Counted from the stretch's first letter, positions 35,363 through 43,992 are shown. The stretch is 47,068 nucleotides of DNA from JAWXUE01 sp044432925 (GCA_044432925.1 JAWXUE010000008.1:1-47068); one strand, 5' to 3'. Made by a program: numbers and translations. Notes: generated by a model from the letters alone, not told the origin.

Positions 35363-36205
35363 ATGGAGTTTTTTGGAAATGGTGGTAAAGAATTTTTAAG
35401 AATAGGTAACTTTTCAATAGCCATGTATGCTGTTTGTATAATGATTGGAATGGCAATAGGAGCTGTTGTAGCATTAAGAGAAGGAAAAAAACTTGGTATA
35501 GATAAAGATAAATTTCTTGATGGAGTATTAATGTGTGTTCCACTTGCTATAATTGGTGCTAGACTATTTTATGTAATATTTGAATGGGATAAAATAGGAT
35601 TTGAAAATATTTTTAGAATAACTGATGGCGGACTTGCTATAACAGGAGGAATTATTGTAGCTGTACTATTTGTTATAATATATTCTTATAAAAGAGAAAT
35701 GAATGCATTAAAAATATTTGATATAGTTGTAACAGGATTATTAATAGGACAAATATTTGGACGTTGGGGTAATTTCTTTAATCAAGAAGCTCATGGTGGA
35801 GCAACAACATATGAACTTTTATCAAAGTTTTTACCAGATTTTATAGTAAATAAGATGTATATTAATGGTGTATATTATCATCCAACATTTTTATATGAAT
35901 CATTATGGAACTTTTTAGGATTATTATTAATATTTGTATTAAGAAGAAACTTTAGAAAAATTCAAATAGGAGATTTCCTAGGGTTTTATTTGATTTGGTA
36001 TGGATTTGGACGTTCTGTTTTAATAGAACCTTATAGAACAGATGCATTAATGATGGGAGATATAAGAATTAATGTATTAATACCTGCATTTATGGTAATT
36101 GGTGGTATAGCTTATCTTGTAATTAAACATAAAAAATATCCACAAGAATTATATGTAACAGCTATTGCTCAAACAGAGCAAGAAAATATGTCAATTGCTG
36201 AATAA
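35363..36205 (+). CDS. lgt: prolipoprotein diacylglyceryl transferase
   Basis: 280 residues with seven predicted membrane helices. The Lgt signature GRWGNFFNQEAHG (133-145) with its essential Arg, HPTFLYES (173-180) and LIEPYRTD, whose Arg corresponds to the second essential Arg of E. coli Lgt, are all present. It transfers diacylglycerol from phosphatidylglycerol to lipobox Cys, and thus acts on the lipoproteins in this window. Its usual Firmicute neighbour hprK lies downstream but behind a separate promoter. Ribosome site within the end of uvrA. Confidence 0.97.
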   Translation: MEFFGNGGKEFLRIGNFSIAMYAVCIMIGMAIGAVVALREGKKLGIDKDKFLDGVLMCVPLAIIGARLFYVIFEWDKIGFENIFRITDGGLAITGGIIVAVLFVIIYSYKREMNALKIFDIVVTGLLIGQIFGRWGNFFNQEAHGGATTYELLSKFLPDFIVNKMYINGVYYHPTFLYESLWNFLGLLLIFVLRRNFRKIQIGDFLGFYLIWYGFGRSVLIEPYRTDALMMGDIRINVLIPAFMVIGGIAYLVIKHKKYPQELYVTAIAQTEQENMSIAE

Positions 36206-36325
36206 AATTGTAAAAAAATGTAATTTTGTAATATATATTCAAATAAAAACGTTGAAATATAGTGCATAAATAGTGTTAAACTGACAGATTTTAGTATAAC
36301 ATTCAAATATTTTATATTATAGTAC

Positions 36326-36354
36326 TTAACAATCATAAAATTAAATGGTAAAAT
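36326..36354 (+). promoter_or_regulatory. promoter of hprK
   Basis: TTAACA (36326-36331), 17-bp spacer ending TGG, TAAAAT (36349-36354); extended -10. Predicted transcription start about 36361, leaving a leader of about 224 bases. Confidence 0.6.
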
Positions 36355-36360
36355 AATTAC

Positions 36361-36584
36361 GGATAGTTGTTAATAGTATTTTTTTTGACATAAATTATGT
36401 TGAATAATCGATTAAAACTTAACCAATAATGTTAGAATTTCTAACACAGTTCTTTTATAGAACGTCATATCAAAATTCTTCAGTTGCGAAGTGATTTGAG
36501 TATATAACTGTTGATAGAGTTATATGATGACTTGTTGAAAGAATAATTCCAAATAATTGTGTTTGTTAACCATAGGAGGAATTT
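36361..36584 (+). promoter_or_regulatory. long structured 5' leader of hprK
   Basis: The 379-bp gap between lgt and hprK contains no gene. Its second part can fold: TGTTAGAA/TTCTAACA (36430-36446); ACaGTTCT/AGAACGT (36446-36465); then a possible three-way junction closed by GTCAT (36464-36468) with ATGAC (36527-36531), holding hairpins CTTC/GAAG (36478-36491) and ATATAACT/AGTTATAT (36502-36525). The last 40 bases are unstructured and lead to TAGGAGGA and the ATG. It does not match any riboswitch or T-box sequence I know. The first two hairpins and the junction share bases, so they could be alternatives. Confidence 0.4.
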
Positions 36585-37505
36585 ATGAATCTAAATTTAA
36601 AAAATGTAAAAGATGCAATGAACTTTGATATCTTAGCAGGCGAAAAAGGGTTAGACAATGTAATCGAAGAAGATATGCTTTGTAGACCTGGAATGGAGTT
36701 TGCTGGATTTTATGATTATTATGAACATAAGCGTATCATATTAGTCGGATCTAAAGAATCAAGTTATTTGAATTCCTTGGATAAAAACGTTGCTCGCGAA
36801 AGAGTAGAATATTTATTCAAGCAAAGCCCCCCAGCTTTTCTATTTTCTAAGAATGTAGAAGTATCTGATTACATTATTAAACTAGGAAACAAGTATAATA
36901 TACCTGTATTTAAGTCTGATTTAAGAACAACACCACTCAGTTCTAAATTATATAGTTATTTACAAGAATTACTCGCAACAAGAATTAGTGTGCATGGAGT
37001 ACTAGTTGATATAAACGGTATGGGTACATTAATTACTGGTAAAAGTGGAATTGGTAAAAGTGAAACAGCTTTAGAATTAATTAAACGAGGTCATCAACTT
37101 GTAAGTGATGATAGAATTGAGTTATTCGAAAAAGAAGTTGGAGTAGTAATTGGCTCAGCTCCTAAAGTCCAGGAAGGTTTTATGGAAATTAGAGGAATCG
37201 GAATAGTAAACTACATACAAATGTTTGGTGTACAAGGCTTCCGAGATAGCAAAAAAATTAGACTTGTTGTTGAATTAGAAAAATGGGATGAAACGAAAGT
37301 TTATGACCGTTTAGGAATTGATACAGCAACACAAAAGTTTTTCGAAACTGAAATACCAAAGGTAGTTATTCCCGTACTACCGGGTAGGAATGTTGCACTG
37401 TTAGTTGAATCTGCAGCTGCAAACATGAAACTGAAATATATGGGATATGATGGAGCAAATGAATTTATAGAACGTATAAATCATTTGACTAAAGGAGGAA
37501 AATAA
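36585..37505 (+). CDS. hprK: HPr kinase/phosphorylase
   Basis: 306 residues, usual length. Walker A GKSGIGKSE (152-160), conserved His138 in SVHGVLVD, SDDRIEL, and the K3 signature APKVQEGFMEIRGIGIVN. It phosphorylates HPr at Ser46 with ATP or pyrophosphate and reverses this by phosphorolysis, releasing pyrophosphate; this controls sugar uptake and catabolite repression. Codon use is visibly richer in C/G than in the flanking genes. Followed after 1 bp by the Lgt-HAD fusion. Excellent TAGGAGGA ribosome site. Confidence 0.97.
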   Translation: MNLNLKNVKDAMNFDILAGEKGLDNVIEEDMLCRPGMEFAGFYDYYEHKRIILVGSKESSYLNSLDKNVARERVEYLFKQSPPAFLFSKNVEVSDYIIKLGNKYNIPVFKSDLRTTPLSSKLYSYLQELLATRISVHGVLVDINGMGTLITGKSGIGKSETALELIKRGHQLVSDDRIELFEKEVGVVIGSAPKVQEGFMEIRGIGIVNYIQMFGVQGFRDSKKIRLVVELEKWDETKVYDRLGIDTATQKFFETEIPKVVIPVLPGRNVALLVESAAANMKLKYMGYDGANEFIERINHLTKGGK

Positions 37506-37506
37506 A

Positions 37507-38808
37507 ATGAATTTATTATCAAACGTAAACATTGTTGATATTATTTTATTAGTTGTATTTGTTGTTATAGCACTTGCACTAGGTACAGTATTATCAATCA
37601 AAGAAGCTAAAAAATTTGGAGTTTCTAAAACTCACTTAATGGACGGATTAATTATTGGTGTTCCAGTAGTAATCGTGTTATCAAGAATTATCACTTACAT
37701 CTTTGCTGGTGCTAATCTTGTTACTGATGGGTCTTATACTGAAGGTGGAACTAAGTTTTCTAACTTTATAGACATTAGTGATGCTAACACATTCTTATGG
37801 GCTATATTATTAGTAACTATCGTATTTATTGTTTTATTTGCTACTAAAGTTGCTTTAGATGCTTTTAAATTATTAGATGTAATTGTTCCAGGAATGATTT
37901 TATCTGTTTTAGTAGGTAGAATGTTCTTAGTATTAATATATCCTTTATTTAGTTCTCAAGACTTATCTATTTCAGCGGGATATATAAATGAAATTGTTTG
38001 GACAGCATTAATCTTAGGATTAATCTTAATGTTAAGAAGATTTAAATCTTTAGTTCAATCAGGAGATTTATTAGGAATTTTCTTAATCTTATTTGGATTA
38101 GGTAGAGTATTATTAGTTGAGCCTTATGTTGGTTCAATTGCTAAATTTGAATATTTAAGTACTGTAATTTATTCATTATTCATCTTAGGTGGATTAGTTT
38201 ATTTAATTGTTAAAAGAGTTAAGTCTCCTCAAGATTCTTATTTCTCAACTGTAAATGAAGTATTTGCTGGAAGATTACATTGTTATGTATTTGATTTAGA
38301 TCAAACTATTATCAAAGCTGATAAATTAGTTAATGCAGCTTATGGTGAAGTTATTTCTAAAAACCATACATTAACAGTTTATGACAATCCTAAAACTTGT
38401 TTAGATTCTGATAAATTAAGAAAATATTCTCAATTTACTAAAGATCACCATGAATTATTAACTGAATTATACAAAGGTGTTATGGTAACTTTAAAAGCTG
38501 TTCAAGATCAAGGTGCAGAAATTATTATTACTGCTAAATTACCAGCTGATTTAATTGCTATGAAAATCCAACATTATGGTTTAAATAGATTAGTTAACAG
38601 ATTCATTAGTTCTGATGACTTAGCTAAATTAGGAAAACAATATAACCCTAATAGTGTTATTGTATTCTCAAGTGATGCTGAATTATTAAAATTATGTGGT
38701 TCATATTTCTTCAGAACTGCTTATACAAAATATGCAAACCCAGATTTAACTGGTGTTATCTCTGATCAAGTGTTAGATAAATTATCTAGAGCAATGTATA
38801 TTGTTTAA
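37507..38808 (+). CDS. degenerate Lgt fused to HAD phosphatase-like domain
   Basis: 433 residues. Residues 1-245 are a multi-helix Lgt-like domain: EAKKFGVSKTHLMDG, the LLDVIVPG segment, SGDLLGIFLILFGLGRVLLVEPY and GGLVYLIVKR line up with the true Lgt at 35363. The active site is lost: GRWGNFFNQEAHG is replaced by GRMFLVLIYPLF, and the Arg of EPYR is Val208. Residues 258-433 are HAD-like: motif I DLDQT (263-267), motif II IIITAK (Thr342), motif III Lys374/377, while motif IV is weak (FSSDAE). In Bacillus the hprK operon has lgt and then ppaX, a HAD pyrophosphatase clearing the pyrophosphate made by HprK; this fusion occupies that position. A membrane-tethered PpaX-like enzyme is the best guess. 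Confidence 0.75.
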   Translation: MNLLSNVNIVDIILLVVFVVIALALGTVLSIKEAKKFGVSKTHLMDGLIIGVPVVIVLSRIITYIFAGANLVTDGSYTEGGTKFSNFIDISDANTFLWAILLVTIVFIVLFATKVALDAFKLLDVIVPGMILSVLVGRMFLVLIYPLFSSQDLSISAGYINEIVWTALILGLILMLRRFKSLVQSGDLLGIFLILFGLGRVLLVEPYVGSIAKFEYLSTVIYSLFILGGLVYLIVKRVKSPQDSYFSTVNEVFAGRLHCYVFDLDQTIIKADKLVNAAYGEVISKNHTLTVYDNPKTCLDSDKLRKYSQFTKDHHELLTELYKGVMVTLKAVQDQGAEIIITAKLPADLIAMKIQHYGLNRLVNRFISSDDLAKLGKQYNPNSVIVFSSDAELLKLCGSYFFRTAYTKYANPDLTGVISDQVLDKLSRAMYIV

Positions 38809-38810
38809 TA

Positions 38811-39728
38811 ATGAGTTTTGCATTAGACGTTAAAAAAGAAATAGTAAATAACAAAAAAGACAAAAAGGAATGCTCTGCATTTCTTTTTGGCATGTTATTG
38901 ACTAGTAAATGTGAAGAAAACAAAATATCATTCACCACATCCGTAAAGGAAGTTGGAGAATATTTTTTATTTTTACTGGAAAGATTATTTGGAAAAGTAG
39001 AATATTCTATCGAAACTGAAGAGTCTAATATTACATCAAACTATACTTATAATATAATTGATAAAGAATATATAATAAGTAATTTTTTTGATATTACTAA
39101 TATACATTCAAGTTACAAAGAATCTTTAAAATTAGATAAAAAATTATTATCGCAATGTATTGCTGGTAATTTTATAGTAAGAGGTTCAGTTAACGATCCA
39201 CTTACATCATCATATCATCTAGAAATATTATGTAATAATTATTCAACAGCAACATACATCCAACAATTAATTAATAGTTTTGATTTTAATGCTAAAATAG
39301 CAAAAAGAAGAACTAAACTAATTGTATATTTAAAAGAAGCTGAGAAAATAGTTGATTTACTAAGAATAATGGGTGCAAGCAAATCGGCTTTCACATCTGA
39401 AGATATTAGAATAGAACGTGATTTCAATAATAGTATTAATAGAGTAATTAATTGTGAAATAGCTAATGAACAGAAAACTCAAAAGGCTGCAATTGAACAA
39501 TTGAGGTATATACAATATTTAGAATATAATTATCCATTAGAAAAATTAGATCCTAAATTACTATTAGTTATGAAAGTTCGTAAAGATAATCAAGAATCTT
39601 CATTAGTAGAATTATTAGAAATAATTAAAGAAAAATATGATATAGTATTATCTAAACCAGGATTATCACATAGATTCTCTAAAATAAAGGAACTTGCTAT
39701 AGAACATAGTAAAGGTAAAACTAAATGA
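38811..39728 (+). CDS. whiA: WhiA family DNA-binding protein
   Basis: 305 residues. N-terminal LAGLIDADG-like fold with NFIVRGSVNDP and SYHLEILC, the linker NRVINCEIANEQKTQKAA, and the C-terminal HTH (SLVELLEI...SKPGLSHRFSKI) are all family-typical. WhiA controls sporulation genes in actinomycetes and affects chromosome segregation and cell division in Bacillus. It begins 2 bp after the Lgt-HAD stop; the usual rapZ and yvcK genes are missing from between hprK and whiA. Stop TGA overlaps the acpS start. Confidence 0.96.
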   Translation: MSFALDVKKEIVNNKKDKKECSAFLFGMLLTSKCEENKISFTTSVKEVGEYFLFLLERLFGKVEYSIETEESNITSNYTYNIIDKEYIISNFFDITNIHSSYKESLKLDKKLLSQCIAGNFIVRGSVNDPLTSSYHLEILCNNYSTATYIQQLINSFDFNAKIAKRRTKLIVYLKEAEKIVDLLRIMGASKSAFTSEDIRIERDFNNSINRVINCEIANEQKTQKAAIEQLRYIQYLEYNYPLEKLDPKLLLVMKVRKDNQESSLVELLEIIKEKYDIVLSKPGLSHRFSKIKELAIEHSKGKTK

Positions 39729-40063
39729 TCGGAATAGATTTGGTTGAAAATAAAAGAATGGAAAATAAAAGTTTAGATTTCATTCAAAGAATTTTATCAA
39801 CAAAAGAATTAGAAAAATTTAATAAAATAACTGATGAAAAAAGAAAAGTCCAATACTTAGCAAGTAGGTTTGCTGCAAAAGAAGCAATATTTAAAGCTTG
39901 TAAAGTAGGGAATAAAGATTTGAATTATAGTGATATTAGTGTTTTAAATGAAGAGTCTAATGCTCCTTATATTGAAATATTAAAATATCCTGATTTTAAA
40001 TTTGAAGTTTCAATTTCTCACGAAGAAAGTTATTCAATTGCAATTGTCATGCGAACTATATAA
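39725..40063 (+). CDS. acpS: holo-[acyl-carrier-protein] synthase
   Basis: 112 residues. MIGIDLVEN carries the metal-binding Asp5 and FAAKEAIFKA the second conserved Glu. It attaches 4'-phosphopantetheine from CoA to acyl carrier protein. Overlaps whiA by ATGA. Its last codons are part of the terminator hairpin. Confidence 0.95.
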   Translation: MIGIDLVENKRMENKSLDFIQRILSTKELEKFNKITDEKRKVQYLASRFAAKEAIFKACKVGNKDLNYSDISVLNEESNAPYIEILKYPDFKFEVSISHEESYSIAIVMRTI

Positions 40064-40084
40064 AATGTTCTCATGACAATTTTC
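40042..40084 (+). terminator. terminator overlapping the end of acpS
   Basis: AATTGTCATG (40042-40051) pairs with CATGACAATT (40072-40081); inside it GAAC pairs with GTTC across one mismatch. TTT follows. Confidence 0.7.
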
Positions 40085-40113
40085 TTGCTTATTAGACTAA
40101 AACATAGTAAAAT
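40085..40113 (+). promoter_or_regulatory. promoter of the two-component system
   Basis: TTGCTT (40085-40090), 17-bp spacer, TAAAAT (40108-40113). Confidence 0.5.
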
Positions 40114-40160
40114 ATATGTAAATGATTAGTTTAATACAAATTTTGGGGAGTGGGATTATT

Positions 40161-41852
40161 ATGAGAAAAAATATTCTAACAATTTGCTTATTAGTACTAT
40201 TAATAACTGGTTTATTATTAGCCATGATATTTAATCATAATATATATACCCAATCTGAAATGGAAGTCTTTGATAGTGTATATATTCATGAAAATGGAAA
40301 TGAGAATAAAGTATCATTAGATTATTTAAAAAATGTTTCAACAGAAACAGTAACATTTAGTTTATATTTTGAAAGCATAAATAGCGGTGATAAATTATAT
40401 TTTTATTCAGATAATTCGTTAGTGGAATTTTATAGTGCTGATTCAAAAGTAACTGTTAATTATGACTCATCACAAGACTTATATCAAATATCATTAAATG
40501 ATGCACAAAGTATAGAAATTACTTATCATGATAATGTTAGTGGTATATTCATAGATAAGATCTATGTGTGTGATTCGTCGCAATTTTCATCTTATCTATT
40601 TGTTAAAGATGTTGTATATATAGTATTAATATTGTTGACATTATTTTGTTCAATAATTATATCATCATCAATATTAGTTTATTCATTGATGAAAAGAAAT
40701 CTTACATTATTCTTTGGATATATAGTATTGATTATAGTGCTGTGTTGTTGGTGTATAACACAAGTGGACTACTTTAAATTTATCTTTAGAGGGTATATAG
40801 CGTTTGATACAGTATCATTATATTTAGTATTCTTATTACCAGTAAGTGTATTAATATCATCAGAAAGTCTTTCTTCTAAAACAAAATATAAACATCAATA
40901 TCAAATAATATTAGCTATTATAACTTTTATAAGTACAGTATTCTTAGTATTACATTCTACTAAAGTATTTCAAATTAAAAATGCAATAGAATTATGGTTT
41001 GCTTTCTCATTGTTAATGCTTGGTGGTATAATATTTTTATCTAAAGAGGAAATAATAAAAGATGACATTAATGAAAATGAATTATTATTTAAAAGTACTA
41101 TTGTTATAGTTATTGGTATGCTTCTTGATTTATTAGGACTTAGATTTAATTTACCAGGAGCAAATGGTATATTTATAACAGTTGCATTATTAATAGTATT
41201 TGGAATATCACTTAATTCTATTATTGGTAGTTATGTTAAAACTGAAAACTATAGAAGATACTTATCAGAAGAAAATGAAAGATTAACATCTTCAATATTA
41301 TTATCTCAAATAAAACCGCATTTCTTATATAATGCCTTAAACTCAATAAGTTATTTATGTAAAAGAAATCCACAAAAAGCGGATATCGCTGTAGTAAAAT
41401 TTTCAAGATATCTAAGACAAAATATGAAAAGTATTGAAGACACAGATATGATTGAATTTGCTAATGAATTAGAACATATTAAAAATTACTTATATTTAGA
41501 ACAAATTAGGTTTCCTAATATAGAATTTAAATTTGAAATAGAATATACAAATTTTGATATTCCTCCATTATGTATTCAACCTATTGTTGAAAATAGTGTT
41601 AAACATGGTGCATCTAAAAACCCAGATGGTGGAGTTGTTTGTTTAAAATCATATAAAACTGAAAGATTTATTGTTATAGAAGTATCAGATAATGGAATAG
41701 GTTTTGATGATCAAAAGATAATTAAAGGTACAGGTTTAAGCAACATAAGTAGAAGATTTGCTATGCATTTAGATGCTGATGTTGAGTTTCAAAGTAAAAT
41801 AGGAAAAGGTACAGTAGTTAGAGTTAAGATACCTAGAAAGGATAAAAAATAA
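40161..41852 (+). CDS. sensor histidine kinase, LytS/YesM (HPK7/8) type
   Basis: 563 residues. An N-terminal helix (about 5-25), an extracellular sensor domain (about 30-145), then about seven membrane helices (about 148-360), a 7TMR-DISM-like layout. The kinase begins at LLSQIKPHFLYNALNSISYL with phospho-acceptor His387, followed by PIVENSVKHG (N-box) and DNGIGF, GTGLSNISRR (G-boxes). ATG 40161 is chosen, behind GGGGAG; an ATG at 40122 has no ribosome site. Its partner regulator starts 1 bp after its stop. The signal is unknown; an envelope or extracellular carbohydrate cue is plausible. Confidence 0.9.
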   Translation: MRKNILTICLLVLLITGLLLAMIFNHNIYTQSEMEVFDSVYIHENGNENKVSLDYLKNVSTETVTFSLYFESINSGDKLYFYSDNSLVEFYSADSKVTVNYDSSQDLYQISLNDAQSIEITYHDNVSGIFIDKIYVCDSSQFSSYLFVKDVVYIVLILLTLFCSIIISSSILVYSLMKRNLTLFFGYIVLIIVLCCWCITQVDYFKFIFRGYIAFDTVSLYLVFLLPVSVLISSESLSSKTKYKHQYQIILAIITFISTVFLVLHSTKVFQIKNAIELWFAFSLLMLGGIIFLSKEEIIKDDINENELLFKSTIVIVIGMLLDLLGLRFNLPGANGIFITVALLIVFGISLNSIIGSYVKTENYRRYLSEENERLTSSILLSQIKPHFLYNALNSISYLCKRNPQKADIAVVKFSRYLRQNMKSIEDTDMIEFANELEHIKNYLYLEQIRFPNIEFKFEIEYTNFDIPPLCIQPIVENSVKHGASKNPDGGVVCLKSYKTERFIVIEVSDNGIGFDDQKIIKGTGLSNISRRFAMHLDADVEFQSKIGKGTVVRVKIPRKDKK

Positions 41853-41853
41853 T

Positions 41854-42687
41854 ATGAATATAGTATGTATAGATGATGAAATTAATGCATTAGATAATTT
41901 AAAATATTATTTAAAAGATATTACAGAAATAAGAACTCAGGAGTTTTTCTCAAATCCAGTTGATGCTTTATTATATATAATAGATAATAAAGTGGATTTA
42001 GTATTTTGTGATATAGAAATGCCAACTATGACAGGGTTAGATTTAGCTAAAAAAATAAGACAACACAAACCAAACATTGATGTTGTTTTCTTAACAGGAT
42101 ATGATAATCATGCTTTAGAAAGTTATAAAATAGGTGCAATAGGTTATATCCTAAAACCTTATCAAAAAGAAGATTTAGTTGCAATTATTCAAAAAGTATC
42201 TAAATATAAAGTACACGAACCTTCAATACAATCTGAATTGTTTATTAGAACATTTGGACATTTCGATGTTTTTTACAAAGGTGAAGCAATTAGTTTCTCA
42301 AATGCTAAAGTAAAAGAATTATTTGCTTTATTAATTGATAAACGTGGAGGTACATTAACATCTGAAATAATTCTTTCATATTTATGGGAAGAAAAAGAAT
42401 ATAATGACATAACATCTTCATATGTAAGAAGAACAGTTAAACAATTAAAAAATATGTTAAATGAATATGGAATCGAAGATATCTTCATTGATGATAGAAA
42501 TTCAAAAAGAATTGATCCTAAAAAAGTAAGTTGTGATTTTTATCATGTTTTACTAGGAGATAATAATTACTTAGATGATTATAATGGTTATTATATGGCT
42601 CAATATGAATGGGCAGAACCAACAGTATCTATCATAGATAATAAATATAAAACATATAAAAGAGAACAAGCTAAAAAAACATTATAA
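41854..42687 (+). CDS. response regulator with SARP-type output domain
   Basis: 277 residues. Receiver domain 1-115: acidic pair Asp7/Asp8, phospho-acceptor Asp53 (CDIEMPTMTG), Thr80 and Lys102 (ILKPY). Residues about 125-277 are an OmpR/SARP-type winged helix (FGHFDVFYKGEAISFSNAKV, SSYVRRTVKQLKNML) plus the start of a BTAD-like helical tail. This resembles CheY-SARP regulators (COG3947) rather than the LytTR output most often paired with LytS-type kinases. Encoded directly after its kinase. Confidence 0.9.
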   Translation: MNIVCIDDEINALDNLKYYLKDITEIRTQEFFSNPVDALLYIIDNKVDLVFCDIEMPTMTGLDLAKKIRQHKPNIDVVFLTGYDNHALESYKIGAIGYILKPYQKEDLVAIIQKVSKYKVHEPSIQSELFIRTFGHFDVFYKGEAISFSNAKVKELFALLIDKRGGTLTSEIILSYLWEEKEYNDITSSYVRRTVKQLKNMLNEYGIEDIFIDDRNSKRIDPKKVSCDFYHVLLGDNNYLDDYNGYYMAQYEWAEPTVSIIDNKYKTYKREQAKKTL

Positions 42688-42692
42688 AAAAA

Positions 42693-42724
42693 GTATCAGA
42701 TGAAAAATCTGATACCTTTTTTTT
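42693..42724. terminator. bidirectional terminator
   Basis: GTATCAGAT / ATCTGATAC, 9-bp stem, 5-base loop, A-run left and T-run right, between convergent genes. Confidence 0.92.
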
Positions 42725-42923
42725 ACATTACATTTTTATGTCTAGTAAATAAAATATAAATATTTATAACTGCACAAATCCCAATAATGCTATATATAAC
42801 ATTATCAATCATAACATTGCTATTTGTAAGGAATTCAACTAAATTGAAATTGAAAAATCCAATTAAACCCCAATTAATTCCTCCAATAATAGTAAAAATT
42901 AATAGTACCTTTTGAAATATCAT
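42723..42923 (-). CDS. DUF378 family small membrane protein
   Basis: 66 residues with two membrane helices; IFTIIGGINWGLIGFFNFNLVEFL is the DUF378 (YuzA-like) signature. Function unknown. The ATG at 42923 is chosen, 9 bp from an AAAGGAGG site; two upstream in-frame TTG codons are less likely. Confidence 0.9.
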   Translation of the reverse strand: MIFQKVLLIFTIIGGINWGLIGFFNFNLVEFLTNSNVMIDNVIYSIIGICAVINIYILFTRHKNVM

Positions 42924-42936
42924 CAACAAAAACCTC

Positions 42937-42969
42937 CTTTGTAATTTATTTTTTACAAAGTTACAAAAT
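42937..42969. promoter_or_regulatory. inverted repeat between divergent genes
   Basis: CTTTGTAA (42937-42944) and TTACAAAG (42953-42960) form a perfect 8-bp inverted repeat with an 8-base gap, immediately followed by a third half-site TTACAAAA (42961-42968). It overlaps the DUF378 ribosome site, so it could be an operator or an RNA hairpin controlling DUF378. Confidence 0.3.
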
Positions 42970-43029
42970 TAATACATATTTAAATTAAAATAAACATACT
43001 ATTAAATGAAAACAATGGGGTGAATGAAT

Positions 43030-43989
43030 GTGAAGAAATTAATTATAGTATTATTAATGTTAGTACTAACAGGTTGTAGTAAAGAAGTATCAGCAGAAAC
43101 ATTTATGGAAGGATTATTAAAATATAATACCAATTTAGAAAGTTATTATGCAAATGTTTCATTAGAAATGACAAAAGGTGAAGAGTTAGTAAAATTTGAT
43201 TGTGAAGTATATTATTTAAAAGATGATTATTATAAAGTAATTATGTTAGATAATCAAACGAATAATACACAAGCAATAGTGAAAAATCAAGAAGGTGTCT
43301 TCGTGTTAACACCATTATTAAATAAACAATTTAAATTTACAAGTGATTGGCCTTTAAATAGTTCACATGCTTATTTATTTCAATCACTTATTCAAGATAT
43401 AAGTAATGATGAAGATAGAACAATAATAAAAGAAGGAAACGATTTTGTTGTAACATCAAAATATGATTGTAAAACAAATGCATCATTAAAAACACAAAAA
43501 GTAACATTTAGTAGTGAATACAGACCTTTATATTGTATGGTAATGAATGATGCTAATGATACGCTTATAAAAGCTACTTATAATGATTTTGTGGAAGGTT
43601 ACTCATTAAAACCTGAATCATTCGATACACAGACAATAACAACGTCTCTACGATTAGAAATGGGAGAAGGAAACTTATATGTTGATGTTAATGATGTTGA
43701 ACCAACATATGCTCCTGTAGACACAACATTAGAAACAACAACAGCATCAGATGATAATGTAAGATATAATTATTCAGGAAGCTATAACTATACAATTGTA
43801 TGTCAAGAAGTTATGGAAGATGAAACTCTAACAACACAACGTATATATGATGAATTATTAGTATTAAGTTGTGGGATAGCATCTTTAAATGACACAACAT
43901 TAACATTTTATAAAGGTAATGTCCAAGTAACAATATACTTTAATGATTTAGAATTAGAAGAAGTAGTAAAAATAGCAAATTCATTTTAA
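43030..43989 (+). CDS. LolA-like lipoprotein (GerS/YdcC-like)
   Basis: 319 residues. Signal peptide with lipobox LTGC (Cys16). The first domain (about 20-205) has the pattern of LolA/RseB-fold carriers in Firmicutes: FMEGLLKYNTNLESYYANVSLEM, a beta-rich middle (YYKVIMLDNQTNNTQAIVKN) and LSxEYRPLY-like turn; a Thr-rich linker and a second small domain follow. Relatives include YdcC and the spore-germination lipoprotein GerS, which partners CwlD in Clostridioides. The assignment is by pattern only. GTG 43030 is preferred because GGGGTGA lies 6 bp from it; ATG 43024 would be only 3 bp from the GGGG. Confidence 0.6.
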   Translation: MKKLIIVLLMLVLTGCSKEVSAETFMEGLLKYNTNLESYYANVSLEMTKGEELVKFDCEVYYLKDDYYKVIMLDNQTNNTQAIVKNQEGVFVLTPLLNKQFKFTSDWPLNSSHAYLFQSLIQDISNDEDRTIIKEGNDFVVTSKYDCKTNASLKTQKVTFSSEYRPLYCMVMNDANDTLIKATYNDFVEGYSLKPESFDTQTITTSLRLEMGEGNLYVDVNDVEPTYAPVDTTLETTTASDDNVRYNYSGSYNYTIVCQEVMEDETLTTQRIYDELLVLSCGIASLNDTTLTFYKGNVQVTIYFNDLELEEVVKIANSF

Positions 43990-43992
43990 AAT

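Noticed and set aside
36385..36390. Perfect TTGACA before hprK
   Set aside because: No acceptable -10 lies 16-18 bp downstream (TCGATT/CGATTA); the TTAACA/TGG-TAAAAT pair upstream is better.
36520..36545. TGATGA...GAAA reminiscent of a hammerhead ribozyme core
   Set aside because: Only six bases lie between the two elements, so stem II cannot form, and the required CTGATGA is not complete.
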